NCBI GenBank assembly: GCA_021806005.1
Contig: JAJZDM010000018.1
Location: 1-44,288, forward strand
Source: Acidobacteriota bacterium
GTDB lineage: Bacteria > Acidobacteriota > Terriglobia > Terriglobales > Acidobacteriaceae
Reading direction: 5' to 3'
DNA: 44,288 bases
Shown here one piece after another: positions 35,164 to 42,248 of the stretch. The notes below the pieces were generated by a model, which was given only the letters and a program-made list of their open reading frames with translations, did not search any database and was not told the origin of the DNA. Made by a program: the position numbers and the translations under genes. Every line of letters begins with the position of its first letter. Within the stretch, counting starts at the first letter, position 1.

Positions 35164-35772
35164 ATGATGCTGACTCTCCCCGAAGGCGACTTCAAGGCCT
35201 ATCTCTTCGACTGTGACGGCACGATCGCCGATTCGATGCCGATCCACTTCATCGCCTGGACTCAGGCGCTGAAGGAGTACGGCTGCACCTCGTTCACCGA
35301 GGAGCTGTTCTACGCCTGGGGTGGGCGGCCGGTGGCGGCGATTGTGGAGGAGTTGAGCCGCAGAGACGGTTTGACGATTCCGGTCGAGGCGTTCAGCCAG
35401 CGCAAGGAGAGCCTGTACTACGAGTTGATCCATGAACTGAAGCCGGTGCCGGAGGTTCTGGAGCAGATTCATCTGCAGCATGGCCGGATTCCGTTTGCGG
35501 TGGTGTCGGGCAGTACTCGGGAGTCGGTGGTGCGGTCGCTGGAGACGCTGAAGATTCTGCATCTGTTTGACACGCTGGTCTGCGCCGGCGAGTACGAGCG
35601 GTCCAAGCCGGCTCCAGACCCTTTTCTGCTGGCGGCTCAGCGGTTGGGGGTTGCGCCCGAGCGCTGCCTGGTGTTCGAGGATGCCGAGATCGGCATGGAG
35701 GCGGCGAGGGCCGCGGGGATGGCTGCGGTGCGGATCGCCCAGCCCCACGAGCGGGCAGGGAAGGCTGTTTAG
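35164..35772 (+). CDS. HAD-IA hydrolase (beta-phosphoglucomutase/YqaB-like)
   Basis: 202 residues with the four HAD motifs: FDCDGTIADS (nucleophile Asp and acid-base Asp), VVSGSTRESV (motif II Ser), the Lys in ERSKPAPDPF (motif III) and VFEDAEIGMEAA (motif IV). The alpha-helical cap between motifs I and II is of the small C1 type seen in beta-phosphoglucomutase and YqaB phosphatases. It removes phosphate from sugar or nucleotide phosphates, or acts as a mutase; the exact substrate is not shown. It lies directly upstream of rpmI, in the place where infC is found in many bacteria. Confidence 0.87.
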   Translation: MMLTLPEGDFKAYLFDCDGTIADSMPIHFIAWTQALKEYGCTSFTEELFYAWGGRPVAAIVEELSRRDGLTIPVEAFSQRKESLYYELIHELKPVPEVLEQIHLQHGRIPFAVVSGSTRESVVRSLETLKILHLFDTLVCAGEYERSKPAPDPFLLAAQRLGVAPERCLVFEDAEIGMEAARAAGMAAVRIAQPHERAGKAV

Positions 35773-35826
35773 GGCGTTTCAGCCCTCAACAGGCAGGAAA
35801 ATCACGGATTTCGCCCAAAAACATGG

Positions 35827-35832
35827 TATTCT
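35827..35832 (+). promoter_or_regulatory. Extended -10 element before rpmI
   Basis: TGGTATTCT contains a TGn extension and the hexamer TATTCT (35827-35832), 64 bases before the rpmI ATG. A clear -35 is not seen. It would give rpmI-rplT a promoter of their own. Confidence 0.4.
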
Positions 35833-35896
35833 GAATGACGTTGTCCAATAGCACGTTTCCTTCCGGAATATCCAGCAGGAACATCCAGGAACCACC

Positions 35897-36094
35897 ATGC
35901 CAAAGCTAAAGACCCACTCGGGCGCAGCCAAGCGCTTCAAGAAGACCGGAACAGGCAAGTTCAAGCGCGGTCAGACGAAGATGCGCCACATCCTCACCTC
36001 GAAGTCGAACCAGACCAAGTCCAAGCTGGGCCGGATTGTGCTGGTTTCTGAGGCGGATACGCCCAAAGTGGCACGCATGCTGCCCTACGCCTGA
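35897..36094 (+). CDS. rpmI: 50S ribosomal protein L35
   Basis: 65 residues, normal length, beginning [20 protein letters not shown] and ending in the typical short tail. It is a basic protein of the large ribosomal subunit that binds 23S rRNA. CAGGAACATCCAGGAACC precedes the ATG and contains AGGAA. The stop codon TGA is the loop of a 7-base hairpin (36085-36101), an unusual arrangement. The usual partner rplT lies 230 bases downstream, further than in most operons, and infC is not directly upstream. Confidence 0.97.
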   Translation: MPKLKTHSGAAKRFKKTGTGKFKRGQTKMRHILTSKSNQTKSKLGRIVLVSEADTPKVARMLPYA

Positions 36095-36101
36095 GGCGTA
36101 G
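36085..36101 (+). other. Hairpin with the rpmI stop codon in its loop
   Basis: CTACGCC (36085-36091) and GGCGTAG (36095-36101) form a perfect stem, and the three loop bases are the TGA stop of rpmI. Flanking CTG/CAG bases could lengthen the stem with a small bulge. No T-run follows. Confidence 0.6.
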
Positions 36102-36108
36102 CAGCGAA

Positions 36109-36324
36109 GAGAGTTTTCGGATCGAGCCGCAGACAAGCAAAGGGCCGCAAAGCGTACAGGCCCCTGGGACCGGGAACGGGCCCACTGAGATTCGAAGCAG
36201 CAAGCCTGTGTGAAGAGGTCACCTTACCTCCAGCCGGGCGATCCACCAGAGGCCGTGATTTGTTTGACCACGGTCTGGGTACGCAGGCAAGAAGAGCCAC
36301 GCAAGACAAAAGAGGAGAACAGCC
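36109..36324 (+). ncRNA. Structured spacer/leader upstream of rplT
   Basis: This untranslated stretch holds several pairings. GGGCC (36142-36146) can pair with GGCCC (36159-36163), which can instead pair with GGGCC (36178-36182), so the two are alternatives. CCAGA-GG-CCGTG (36246-36257) pairs with CACGGTCTGG (36269-36278) around an 11-base loop. In other bacteria L20 represses its own operon by binding a leader RNA. A similar role here is inferred, since the matching L20 binding fold was not verified. Confidence 0.4.
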
Positions 36325-36708
36325 ATGCCCCGTGTAAAACGGAGTACCAAACGCAGTGACCGCCGCAAGAAGATTCTGAAGCGCGCCAGCGGTTACTTCC
36401 TGACAAAATCCAAGCTCTACCAGGCAGCGCAGGAGGCCGTCGAACGCGGCCTGAAGTTCGCCTACATCGGCCGCAAGCAGAAGAAGCGCCAGTTCCGCTC
36501 GCTCTGGATCGTCCGTATCAATGCAGCCTGCAAGCTCAATGGAATGAGCTACTCCACCTTTATCGACGGGCTGCGCAAGGCGGAGATTGAGCTGGACCGC
36601 AAGGTGCTGGCCGATATCGCCGCCAACGACCCCGCAGGGTTTGCGGCTCTGGCAGTCTCGGCCAAGAATGCGCTGGAAGCGGCCAAGAAGGCACGCGCAG
36701 CAGCGTAA
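36325..36708 (+). CDS. rplT: 50S ribosomal protein L20
   Basis: 127 residues, a little longer than the usual 117-120 because of an Ala/Lys-rich tail ([14 protein letters not shown]). It begins [19 protein letters not shown] and contains [19 protein letters not shown], the conserved core. L20 is needed for early large-subunit assembly and in several bacteria is also a translational repressor of its own operon. AAAAGAGGAGAA precedes the ATG. A 12-base-pair hairpin terminator with a TTCG loop follows. Confidence 0.97.
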   Translation: MPRVKRSTKRSDRRKKILKRASGYFLTKSKLYQAAQEAVERGLKFAYIGRKQKKRQFRSLWIVRINAACKLNGMSYSTFIDGLRKAEIELDRKVLADIAANDPAGFAALAVSAKNALEAAKKARAAA

Positions 36709-36736
36709 ACGGGTTTCTGGATCGATGATTTTGTAT

Positions 36737-36774
36737 CGCAGGCGCGGCTTCGGCCGCGCCTGCGTTGTTGTTGG
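36737..36774 (+). terminator. Strong terminator after rplT
   Basis: CGCAGGCGCGGC and GCCGCGCCTGCG form a perfect 12-base stem closed by a TTCG tetraloop, followed by TTGTTGTTGG. It lies 28 bases after the rplT stop. Confidence 0.8.
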
Positions 36775-36834
36775 CTGAGACTGTTTCGTTGTTGGCTGCG
36801 GGAGCGGGAGCCGGAGCTCCTGCGGGTGGACGAC

Positions 36835-36846
36835 TACACTGGAGGC
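36835..36846 (+). promoter_or_regulatory. Leaderless-type -10 element of the deacetylase gene
   Basis: TACACT (36835-36840) is followed by six bases (GGAGGC) and the ATG at 36847. The GGAGG is only two bases from the ATG, so it is not a normally placed Shine-Dalgarno. Confidence 0.5.
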
Positions 36847-37797
36847 ATGAAGTGTGTTCTGCCCCCGGGCCCGCGTGCTGCGATCTTCTGGTGTTTGAGC
36901 CTTTCCGTCCTTGCCCTTTGCCCGGTGGGACTGCGTGCCCAGAAGCCGGCTCCTCTGCAGGTTGCCTTCACCTTTGATGACCTGCCGGCGCATGGGCCGC
37001 TGCCCCCGGGTGAGTACCGGCCGGAGCCGATGCGGACGATCCTGAAGGTGCTCCGGGAGAACGATATGCCGCAGACCTACGGGTTTGTGAACGGGTTCCG
37101 GACGGCCGAGTATCCGTACCAGACGGAGCTGCTGCGGGAGTGGATCGCCTCTGGAGATGCTCTGGGAAACCATACATGGTCGCATCCGGAGCTGGATAAG
37201 CACTCCGCCAGGATGTACATCCACAACATCGCCGAGAACGAGCCGCTGCTGGAGAAGGTGGACCCCAGGGGAGACTGGCACTGGTTCCGCTTCCCCTATC
37301 TGGAGGAGGGGGATACGCTGGCCAAGCGCGAGGCGGTGCGCTCCTATCTGCTGGGGCATCACTACCGGATTGCGGAGGTGACCATCGACTTTGGCGATTA
37401 CCTGTGGAACGACGTCTATGCGCGCTGCGCGGTGAAGCAGGACAATGCGGCGATTCAATCGCTGGCCACCAGCTACCTGGCGACGGCCGACGAGTTCATC
37501 ACCTACTCGCGAACGCTCTCGCAACAGCTCTACGGCCGCGATATTCCCTATGTGCTGCTGCTGCATGTGGGAGCGTTCGACGCCAGGATGCTGCCCCGGC
37601 TGATTGCGTTGTTCCGGCAGCGGGGGTTTGAGTTTGTGACCCTGCCGCAGGCGGAGTCGGACCCGGCGTACAAGGTCGATCCCAAGGTGGCGTATCCGGG
37701 CGGTGGACTGTTGTTCGAACTGGAGGCGCAGGCTCGGAACGTCAATCTGCCCGATGCGAACGAGCCGGAGGAGCAGTTGGCCAAGATGTGCCGTTGA
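36847..37797 (+). CDS. Secreted polysaccharide deacetylase family protein
   Basis: 316 residues with a signal peptide (KCVLPPG, hydrophobic core, cleavage near LRAQ at about residue 32). The NodB homology domain shows FTFDDLPAHG (catalytic base and metal Asp), NHTWSH (the HxxxH-type zinc site), FRFPYLEEGD and late LLLHVGAFD. The family removes acetyl groups from chitin, peptidoglycan or other N-acetylated sugars using a metal. The ATG at 36847 fits both the signal peptide and the -10 element; the GTG at 36826 would add seven residues in front of the signal. It stands alone between the rplT terminator and the convergent HxlR gene. Confidence 0.85.
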   Translation: MKCVLPPGPRAAIFWCLSLSVLALCPVGLRAQKPAPLQVAFTFDDLPAHGPLPPGEYRPEPMRTILKVLRENDMPQTYGFVNGFRTAEYPYQTELLREWIASGDALGNHTWSHPELDKHSARMYIHNIAENEPLLEKVDPRGDWHWFRFPYLEEGDTLAKREAVRSYLLGHHYRIAEVTIDFGDYLWNDVYARCAVKQDNAAIQSLATSYLATADEFITYSRTLSQQLYGRDIPYVLLLHVGAFDARMLPRLIALFRQRGFEFVTLPQAESDPAYKVDPKVAYPGGGLLFELEAQARNVNLPDANEPEEQLAKMCR

Positions 37798-37830
37798 GGC
37801 GGCAGGGATGGCAGGGGACCGCGAGCGGGT

Positions 37831-38442
37831 TTAAGGGTGAAGGTCGGCGCTGGTGGCTTCGGGCGCTGAAGCGGCCAGCCCGGTATGGGCATTTGGATCA
37901 GTTGGTGCGGCGGGGGATGCAGCGCGGAACGTAGCGCGGGCCCGTTCAACGGCGTCATAGTTCGCCTCCGCCCAAGTCCAGACCCCACAGAACGCCTGAC
38001 CAAGGCTGTGGCCGAGTTGGGTGAGCTGGTACTCGACGTGGGGCGGGATAACGGGATGGACGGTGCGCCGGACCAGACCGTCGCTCTCCATCTGGCGAAG
38101 GGTTTTGGTGAGCATCTTCTGGCTGACGCCGCCGGCGAGTTTGGCAAGCTGGCTGAACCGCACCACGCCGTGCTCGGCAAGGACATCGAGCAGGACCATC
38201 GTCCACTTGTCGGCGACGCGTTCGATGATCTCGCGCACGAGGGTTTCAACGCGGGCATCGAAGCCGGCTGGGCACTCGGCAGAGGATGGGGCGGCCGGCT
38301 GGGGTGTTGCGTGAGGCTGCCTGGCTGCGGCTGCGGCGGGGTGGTCCGGTACGCGGGCCGGAACATGATCGAGCGAGTGATCCTTATGGGGCTTTTTGTG
38401 CTTTTTCTCCTTCTCCCGCTTGTCTTTCTTCTCCTTCTTCAT
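37831..38442 (-). CDS. HxlR family transcriptional regulator
   Basis: 203 residues. The winged-helix HxlR core (about 55-150) has ECPAG with Cys57 in the conserved N-terminal position, VADKWTMVLLDVLAEHG, FSQLAKLAGGVSQKMLTKTLRQMESDGLV and a wing. Members such as YodB and HypR sense electrophiles or oxidants through this cysteine. The first 25 residues are almost all Lys, Glu, His and Asp, a highly charged tail not found in typical 110-residue HxlR proteins; the C-terminus is Ala/Pro-rich. The ATG at 38442 has AGGAGG 7 bases upstream. It is divergent from an SDR oxidoreductase gene, the usual arrangement of regulator and target. Confidence 0.88.
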   Translation of the reverse strand: MKKEKKDKREKEKKHKKPHKDHSLDHVPARVPDHPAAAAARQPHATPQPAAPSSAECPAGFDARVETLVREIIERVADKWTMVLLDVLAEHGVVRFSQLAKLAGGVSQKMLTKTLRQMESDGLVRRTVHPVIPPHVEYQLTQLGHSLGQAFCGVWTWAEANYDAVERARATFRAASPAAPTDPNAHTGLAASAPEATSADLHP

Positions 38443-38479
38443 TGCGCGGCCTCCTGGGACGAAGTTGCAGTTTCCATAA

Positions 38480-38531
38480 GGTGCGTACCAAACCGGAAAG
38501 TGCCTACTTCCCAAACGAAGGGTACACCCCT
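38480..38531. promoter_or_regulatory. Three phased small palindromes, candidate HxlR operators
   Basis: GGTGCGTACC (38480-38489), AAGTGCCTACTT (38498-38509) and AGGGTACACCCCT (38519-38531) are each centred on short inverted repeats. Their centres are about 19 and 21 bases apart, roughly two helical turns. They sit between the divergent HxlR and SDR genes. Confidence 0.4.
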
Positions 38532-38610
38532 AAGCTACATCTGAGGAAGATCCAGAGACGGTCCGGAACCGGACTGGAAGAGAACGAGAACCGATGGAGG
38601 AGATGCAAGC

Positions 38611-39369
38611 ATGAGAGCGCAAGGAAATACGATTCTGATCACCGGTGGAGGCTCGGGTATTGGACGGGGGCTGGCGGAGGCGCTGCACCGGGAGGGAAAC
38701 CAGGTGGTGATCGCCGGAAGACGGCAGAGCGTGCTGGAAGAGACGGCGAAGGCCAATCCGGGCATGCGGTTTCTGACGCTGGATATCGAAGATCCGGAGG
38801 CGATCCGGGAGTTTGCGGCGCGAGTGACCGTGGAGTTCCCGGCGTTGAATGTGCTGATCAACAATGCGGGGATCATGCGCATGGAGAACCTTCTGGCGCA
38901 GCCGGACGATCTGGGTGACGCCGAGGCGATGGTAAGCACCAACCTGCTGGGGCCGATACGGCTGACGGCGGCTCTGATGCCGCTGCTCAGGAGGCAGGAG
39001 CACGCTACCATCATGAACGTATCTTCGGGTCTGGCCTTTGTACCGCTGGCGCTGACTCCGGTCTACAGTGCGACCAAGGCGGCACTCCACTCCTACACAT
39101 GCTCCCTGCGCTACCAGTTGAAGGACACCGCCGTCGAGGTGCTGGAGATCATTCCGCCGTATGTGCAGACAGATTTGATGGGCGGGGCGGAGGATCCGCG
39201 GGCGATGCCGTTGATGGACTATATCGCCGAGACGATGGAGTTGTTGAAGACGGAGCCAACGCCTGCGGAGATCTGTGTGAAGAACGTGCATGGCCTGCGA
39301 TTCGCAGAGTCGAGTGGAAGATTCGCGGCGGTCTTCCAGGGGCTGAACGACGCGTTTTCAGGAAGCTGA
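38611..39369 (+). CDS. Short-chain dehydrogenase/reductase (DltE-like)
   Basis: 252 residues of the classical SDR family. The cofactor loop TGGGSGIG lies at 11-18, NNAG at 84-87, catalytic Ser138/139 in NVSSG, and Tyr152 and Lys156 in VYSATKAAL. Arg37/Arg38 after the second strand (AGRR) suggest NADP(H) preference. DltE-like SDRs are often found next to HxlR regulators and are thought to reduce reactive carbonyls. GGAGGAG lies 9 bases before the ATG at 38611. Divergent from the HxlR gene across a shared 168-base region with small palindromes, it is the likely regulated target. Confidence 0.9.
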   Translation: MRAQGNTILITGGGSGIGRGLAEALHREGNQVVIAGRRQSVLEETAKANPGMRFLTLDIEDPEAIREFAARVTVEFPALNVLINNAGIMRMENLLAQPDDLGDAEAMVSTNLLGPIRLTAALMPLLRRQEHATIMNVSSGLAFVPLALTPVYSATKAALHSYTCSLRYQLKDTAVEVLEIIPPYVQTDLMGGAEDPRAMPLMDYIAETMELLKTEPTPAEICVKNVHGLRFAESSGRFAAVFQGLNDAFSGS

Positions 39370-39615
39370 ACGCAGAGGCAGATCTCCGGCGCTGGAACGG
39401 AGGTTCTGCGGGGCGGCTTGCTTGTGAGGAGGGAGCCGCCCCTGACGTTGTGCCGCGGGGTAGAGCGACGCCGGCTGTGGTTTGCTGTGGCCGTTCGAGG
39501 GGAGACGCCGCGGGCCGGGAGCAGGGGACCTTAGTGCGGGAGATCCTTGTGAGGCAGTAACCGCACCTACGGCCGGTAATCACCATAACGCCTTCGCCTA
39601 TCCGTGGGCATGCAC

Positions 39616-39636
39616 TATGCTGTAGGCATGCCTACA
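39616..39636 (+). promoter_or_regulatory. -10 element and start-codon palindrome of the dprE1-like gene
   Basis: TATGCT (39616-39621) lies six bases before the ATG at 39628. The perfect 16-base palindrome TGTAGGCATGCCTACA (39621-39636) spans the end of the -10, the predicted transcription start and the first codons. No Shine-Dalgarno is present. Confidence 0.55.
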
Positions 39637-41031
39637 GCCGTCGAACTTGATTTCAACCCACCACCGTCGACGGAGGCCAGCGACAAGGCTGGCGGTCCGC
39701 CGCCCTTTGAGTCCTGGGGACGCTATCCGGAGTATCCGGCGGAGTTGAAGCAGCTCCATTGGCAGGGCGACTATCCGCGGGCGATTGACGGCGTGCATCA
39801 CGGCGCGCTGGCGGTGGGGATGGGCAGAAGCTATGGCGATGTGTGCCTGCTGAAGGATGGTACGCTGCTGCAGACGACCGGGATGAACCGGCTGCTGGAC
39901 TTTGATCCGGCGACCGGCTTGCTGACGGCTGAGGCAGGAATTACGCTGGCCGAGATTCTGGATTTCGCGGTGCCGCGAGGATACTTTCTGCCCGTAACGC
40001 CGGGAACGAAGTACGTCACCCTGGGCGGAGCGATTGCCAACGATATCCACGGCAAGAACCACCATCACGCGGGGACGTTTGGCTGCCACGTCACGCAGTT
40101 TGAACTGGTGCGATCCGATGGCCGGCGGATGCTCTGCTCGCCGACCAGCAATCCCGATTACTATGCGGCGACGATCGCCGGTATGGGTTTGACGGGCGTG
40201 ATTCCCTGGGCGCAGATCCGGTTGAAGCCGATTGTGAGCCGGAAGATCAACTACCAGGGGATTCAGTTCCATGGCATCGACGAGTTTCTGGATCTGAGTT
40301 CACAGGCCGGCAACGTTGAGTACACCGTGAGCTGGGTGGATGTGACCGCGACGGGGAAGAACTTCTGCCGCGGGGTGTTCATGCAGGGCGACCACTCGCA
40401 GACGCCGGCGCCGTTGAAGCCCTCGCCGAAGCCGAAGCTGGTGTTCCCGATGGAGCTGCCGGGTTTCGCGCTGAATCGAATGAGCGTGGGGGCCTTCAAT
40501 TCGCTCTTCTTCCACAAGCAGATGAAGAAACGGGTGAGCACGCTGCAGGACTATGAGCCGTTCTTCTATCCGCTGGATGCGGTGCTGAAGTGGAACCGGA
40601 TGTACGGCAAGCGAGGGCTTCTGCAGTTCCAGTATGCAATTCCGTGGGAGCATGCGAAGGAAGGAACCGTGGCGATCCTGTACGAGGTTGCGAGGTCCGG
40701 CCTGGCGAGCTTTCTGGCCGTGCTGAAGGCCTTTGGGGATGTGCCCTCGCCGGGGATGATGAGCTTCCCCAAGCCCGGAATTACCCTGGCGCTGGACTTT
40801 CCCATCAAGCCGGAGAAGAGCTTTGCGCTGTTCGATCGCCTCGCGGAGATGACGCGGGAGTTTGGCGGGCGGCTGTATCCGGCCAAGGATGCGCGGATGA
40901 CCTCGGCGCAGTTTCAGGCGTTCTATCCGCAGTGGGAGCGCTTTGCGCGGTATAAGGATCCGGCGTTGACCTCCAGCTTCTGGGAGCGTGTGATCGGCGG
41001 GCAGCTTGGCGTGAAGGGGGTGGGACGATGA
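39628..41031 (+). CDS. DprE1-like FAD-dependent oxidoreductase
   Basis: 467 residues of the VAO/BBE flavoprotein fold. FAD-binding GMGRSYGD and the DprE1 hallmark DIHGKNHHHAGTFGCHV are present, and the C-terminal AKDARMTS keeps the active-site lysine equivalent. In mycobacteria DprE1 oxidises decaprenylphosphoryl-ribose, and DprE2 then reduces the ketone to give the arabinose donor. The position of the mycobacterial inhibitor-target cysteine (CVDFPI) reads ALDFPI here. The gene overlaps the downstream SDR gene by 4 bases (ATGA), the usual DprE1-DprE2 arrangement. The polyprenyl-phosphate-ribose synthase genes are not in the window. In-frame starts at 39604 and 39610 lie upstream of the preferred ATG. 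Confidence 0.85.
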   Translation: MPTAVELDFNPPPSTEASDKAGGPPPFESWGRYPEYPAELKQLHWQGDYPRAIDGVHHGALAVGMGRSYGDVCLLKDGTLLQTTGMNRLLDFDPATGLLTAEAGITLAEILDFAVPRGYFLPVTPGTKYVTLGGAIANDIHGKNHHHAGTFGCHVTQFELVRSDGRRMLCSPTSNPDYYAATIAGMGLTGVIPWAQIRLKPIVSRKINYQGIQFHGIDEFLDLSSQAGNVEYTVSWVDVTATGKNFCRGVFMQGDHSQTPAPLKPSPKPKLVFPMELPGFALNRMSVGAFNSLFFHKQMKKRVSTLQDYEPFFYPLDAVLKWNRMYGKRGLLQFQYAIPWEHAKEGTVAILYEVARSGLASFLAVLKAFGDVPSPGMMSFPKPGITLALDFPIKPEKSFALFDRLAEMTREFGGRLYPAKDARMTSAQFQAFYPQWERFARYKDPALTSSFWERVIGGQLGVKGVGR

Positions 41032-41978
41032 ATCCGGACGATCAGAACCCAGCGTCGACGAGCGCGGCGCCAGCGAGCCCGGATCCGGCCGGCCCCGAGA
41101 CGACCCTTCCGGTTCCAGCCAGCAGTCCGATGTTTGAGCAGGCCCGAGGCGCCGGCCAGTTGTCGGGTGTGCCGCGTGAAGCCGAACAGCCGTTGGCCTT
41201 GCGCAGCACAGGCAAGAGGGCGGAGAGCGCCGGGCGTACGCCGCGCAAGATTCTGGTGCTGGGCGCGACCTCCGGGATTGCGGAGGCCTGCATCCGTCTG
41301 TGGGCCGCGCGCGGGGATGCGCTGTACCTGGTGGCGCGGAACCCGGACCGGCTGGCCGCTGTGGCTGCGGATGCGCGCACGCGCGGGGCCTCTTCGGTGG
41401 GCAGCGCGGTGGCGAACCTGGATGATACGGCGGGGCACCCGGAGTTGCTGGCGCACGCCATCAATGGGATGGGTGGGCTGGATGTGGCGTTTCTGGCGAT
41501 GGGGGTGCTGGGTGAGCAGGGCCAGGCGGAGCGGAGCTTTGAGGCGACACACGCGATTCTGCATACCAACTTTACCGCTCCGGTGAGCCTGCTGACCTGG
41601 CTGGCCAACTATGCGGCGCAGCGCCATGCAGGCACCCTGGCGGTGCTCTCGTCGGTGGCGGGTGAACGGGGACGCCGCTCGAACTACGTCTATGGGAGCT
41701 CCAAGGCTGGACTGACGGCGTTTGTGGATGGTCTGCGCAACCGGATCGACCGCGAGGGCGTGCGGGTGATGACGATCAAGCCCGGACCGGTGAAGACCGC
41801 GATGACCGAGGCGATGAAGGGCCGGGAGAAGTTTGCTGACGTGGATGCGGTGGCCGCGACGCTGGTCAAGGCGATCGATAAGGGCAAAGACGTAGTCTAC
41901 GTCCCGGGGATCTGGAGGATCATCATGGCGGTGATCCGGGCCATTCCGGAGCGGGTGTTCAAGAAGTTGAATCTGTAG
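41028..41978 (+). CDS. DprE2-like SDR reductase
   Basis: 316 residues. The first 70 are Ala/Pro/Ser/Glu-rich and probably disordered. The SDR domain then starts KILVLGATSGIAEA (cofactor loop), with LSSVAGERGRRSNYVYGSSKAGL holding the catalytic Ser, Tyr and Lys. The C-terminal stretch IMAVIRAIPERVFKKLNL is amphipathic and resembles the membrane-associating tail of DprE2. It is expected to reduce the 2-keto product of the DprE1-like enzyme with NAD(P)H. Its ATG overlaps the upstream stop (ATGA), so translation is coupled. The long N-terminal extension is not found in the short mycobacterial homologue. Confidence 0.83.
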   Translation: MNPDDQNPASTSAAPASPDPAGPETTLPVPASSPMFEQARGAGQLSGVPREAEQPLALRSTGKRAESAGRTPRKILVLGATSGIAEACIRLWAARGDALYLVARNPDRLAAVAADARTRGASSVGSAVANLDDTAGHPELLAHAINGMGGLDVAFLAMGVLGEQGQAERSFEATHAILHTNFTAPVSLLTWLANYAAQRHAGTLAVLSSVAGERGRRSNYVYGSSKAGLTAFVDGLRNRIDREGVRVMTIKPGPVKTAMTEAMKGREKFADVDAVAATLVKAIDKGKDVVYVPGIWRIIMAVIRAIPERVFKKLNL

Positions 41979-42073
41979 GCCGGGCGCGGCTGAGGCTGTT
42001 GCTGGACAACCTGGGCAAAAACCTGTGAGCAGGCTGTGGGAAGGTTGTGCGATCGCCGCGCGTTCACGGCGGG

Positions 42074-42127
42074 GAATCCTGTGTATTCAAGGTGAGAATC
42101 CTGTGTATCGGTCGCGAGAATCCTGTG
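42074..42127. repeat. Three direct repeats with exact 22-base period
   Basis: GAATCCTGTG occurs at 42074, 42096 and 42118, spaced exactly 22 bases apart. The first two copies continue identically into TAT. More CTGTG/TTGTG words occur on both sides (about 42023-42150). The repeats lie between the convergent dprE2-like and nucleoside hydrolase genes; no protein-coding frame of interest covers them. Confidence 0.7.
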
Positions 42128-42248
42128 CGTGGCCTGTGCGAATTTGTGGGATCTTGATGCGGCTTCTGGACCGGCTCTGGAGCGCTCTTCTCTGGCCCGG
42201 AGAGCAGCGTGAGTGGAAGATTCCAGCGTGCTCCTGCCGGCGGGCAGT

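Noticed and set aside
36150-36240. tRNA-like segment suggested by GATTCGAAGC
   Set aside because: The flanking bases do not form a T-stem or an acceptor stem, and no anticodon arm could be drawn.
42000-42160. Possible replication-origin-like DnaA box cluster because of repeated CTGTG words
   Set aside because: The copies match the DnaA box consensus at only about 6 of 9 bases, and no dnaA, dnaN or AT-rich unwinding region is nearby.
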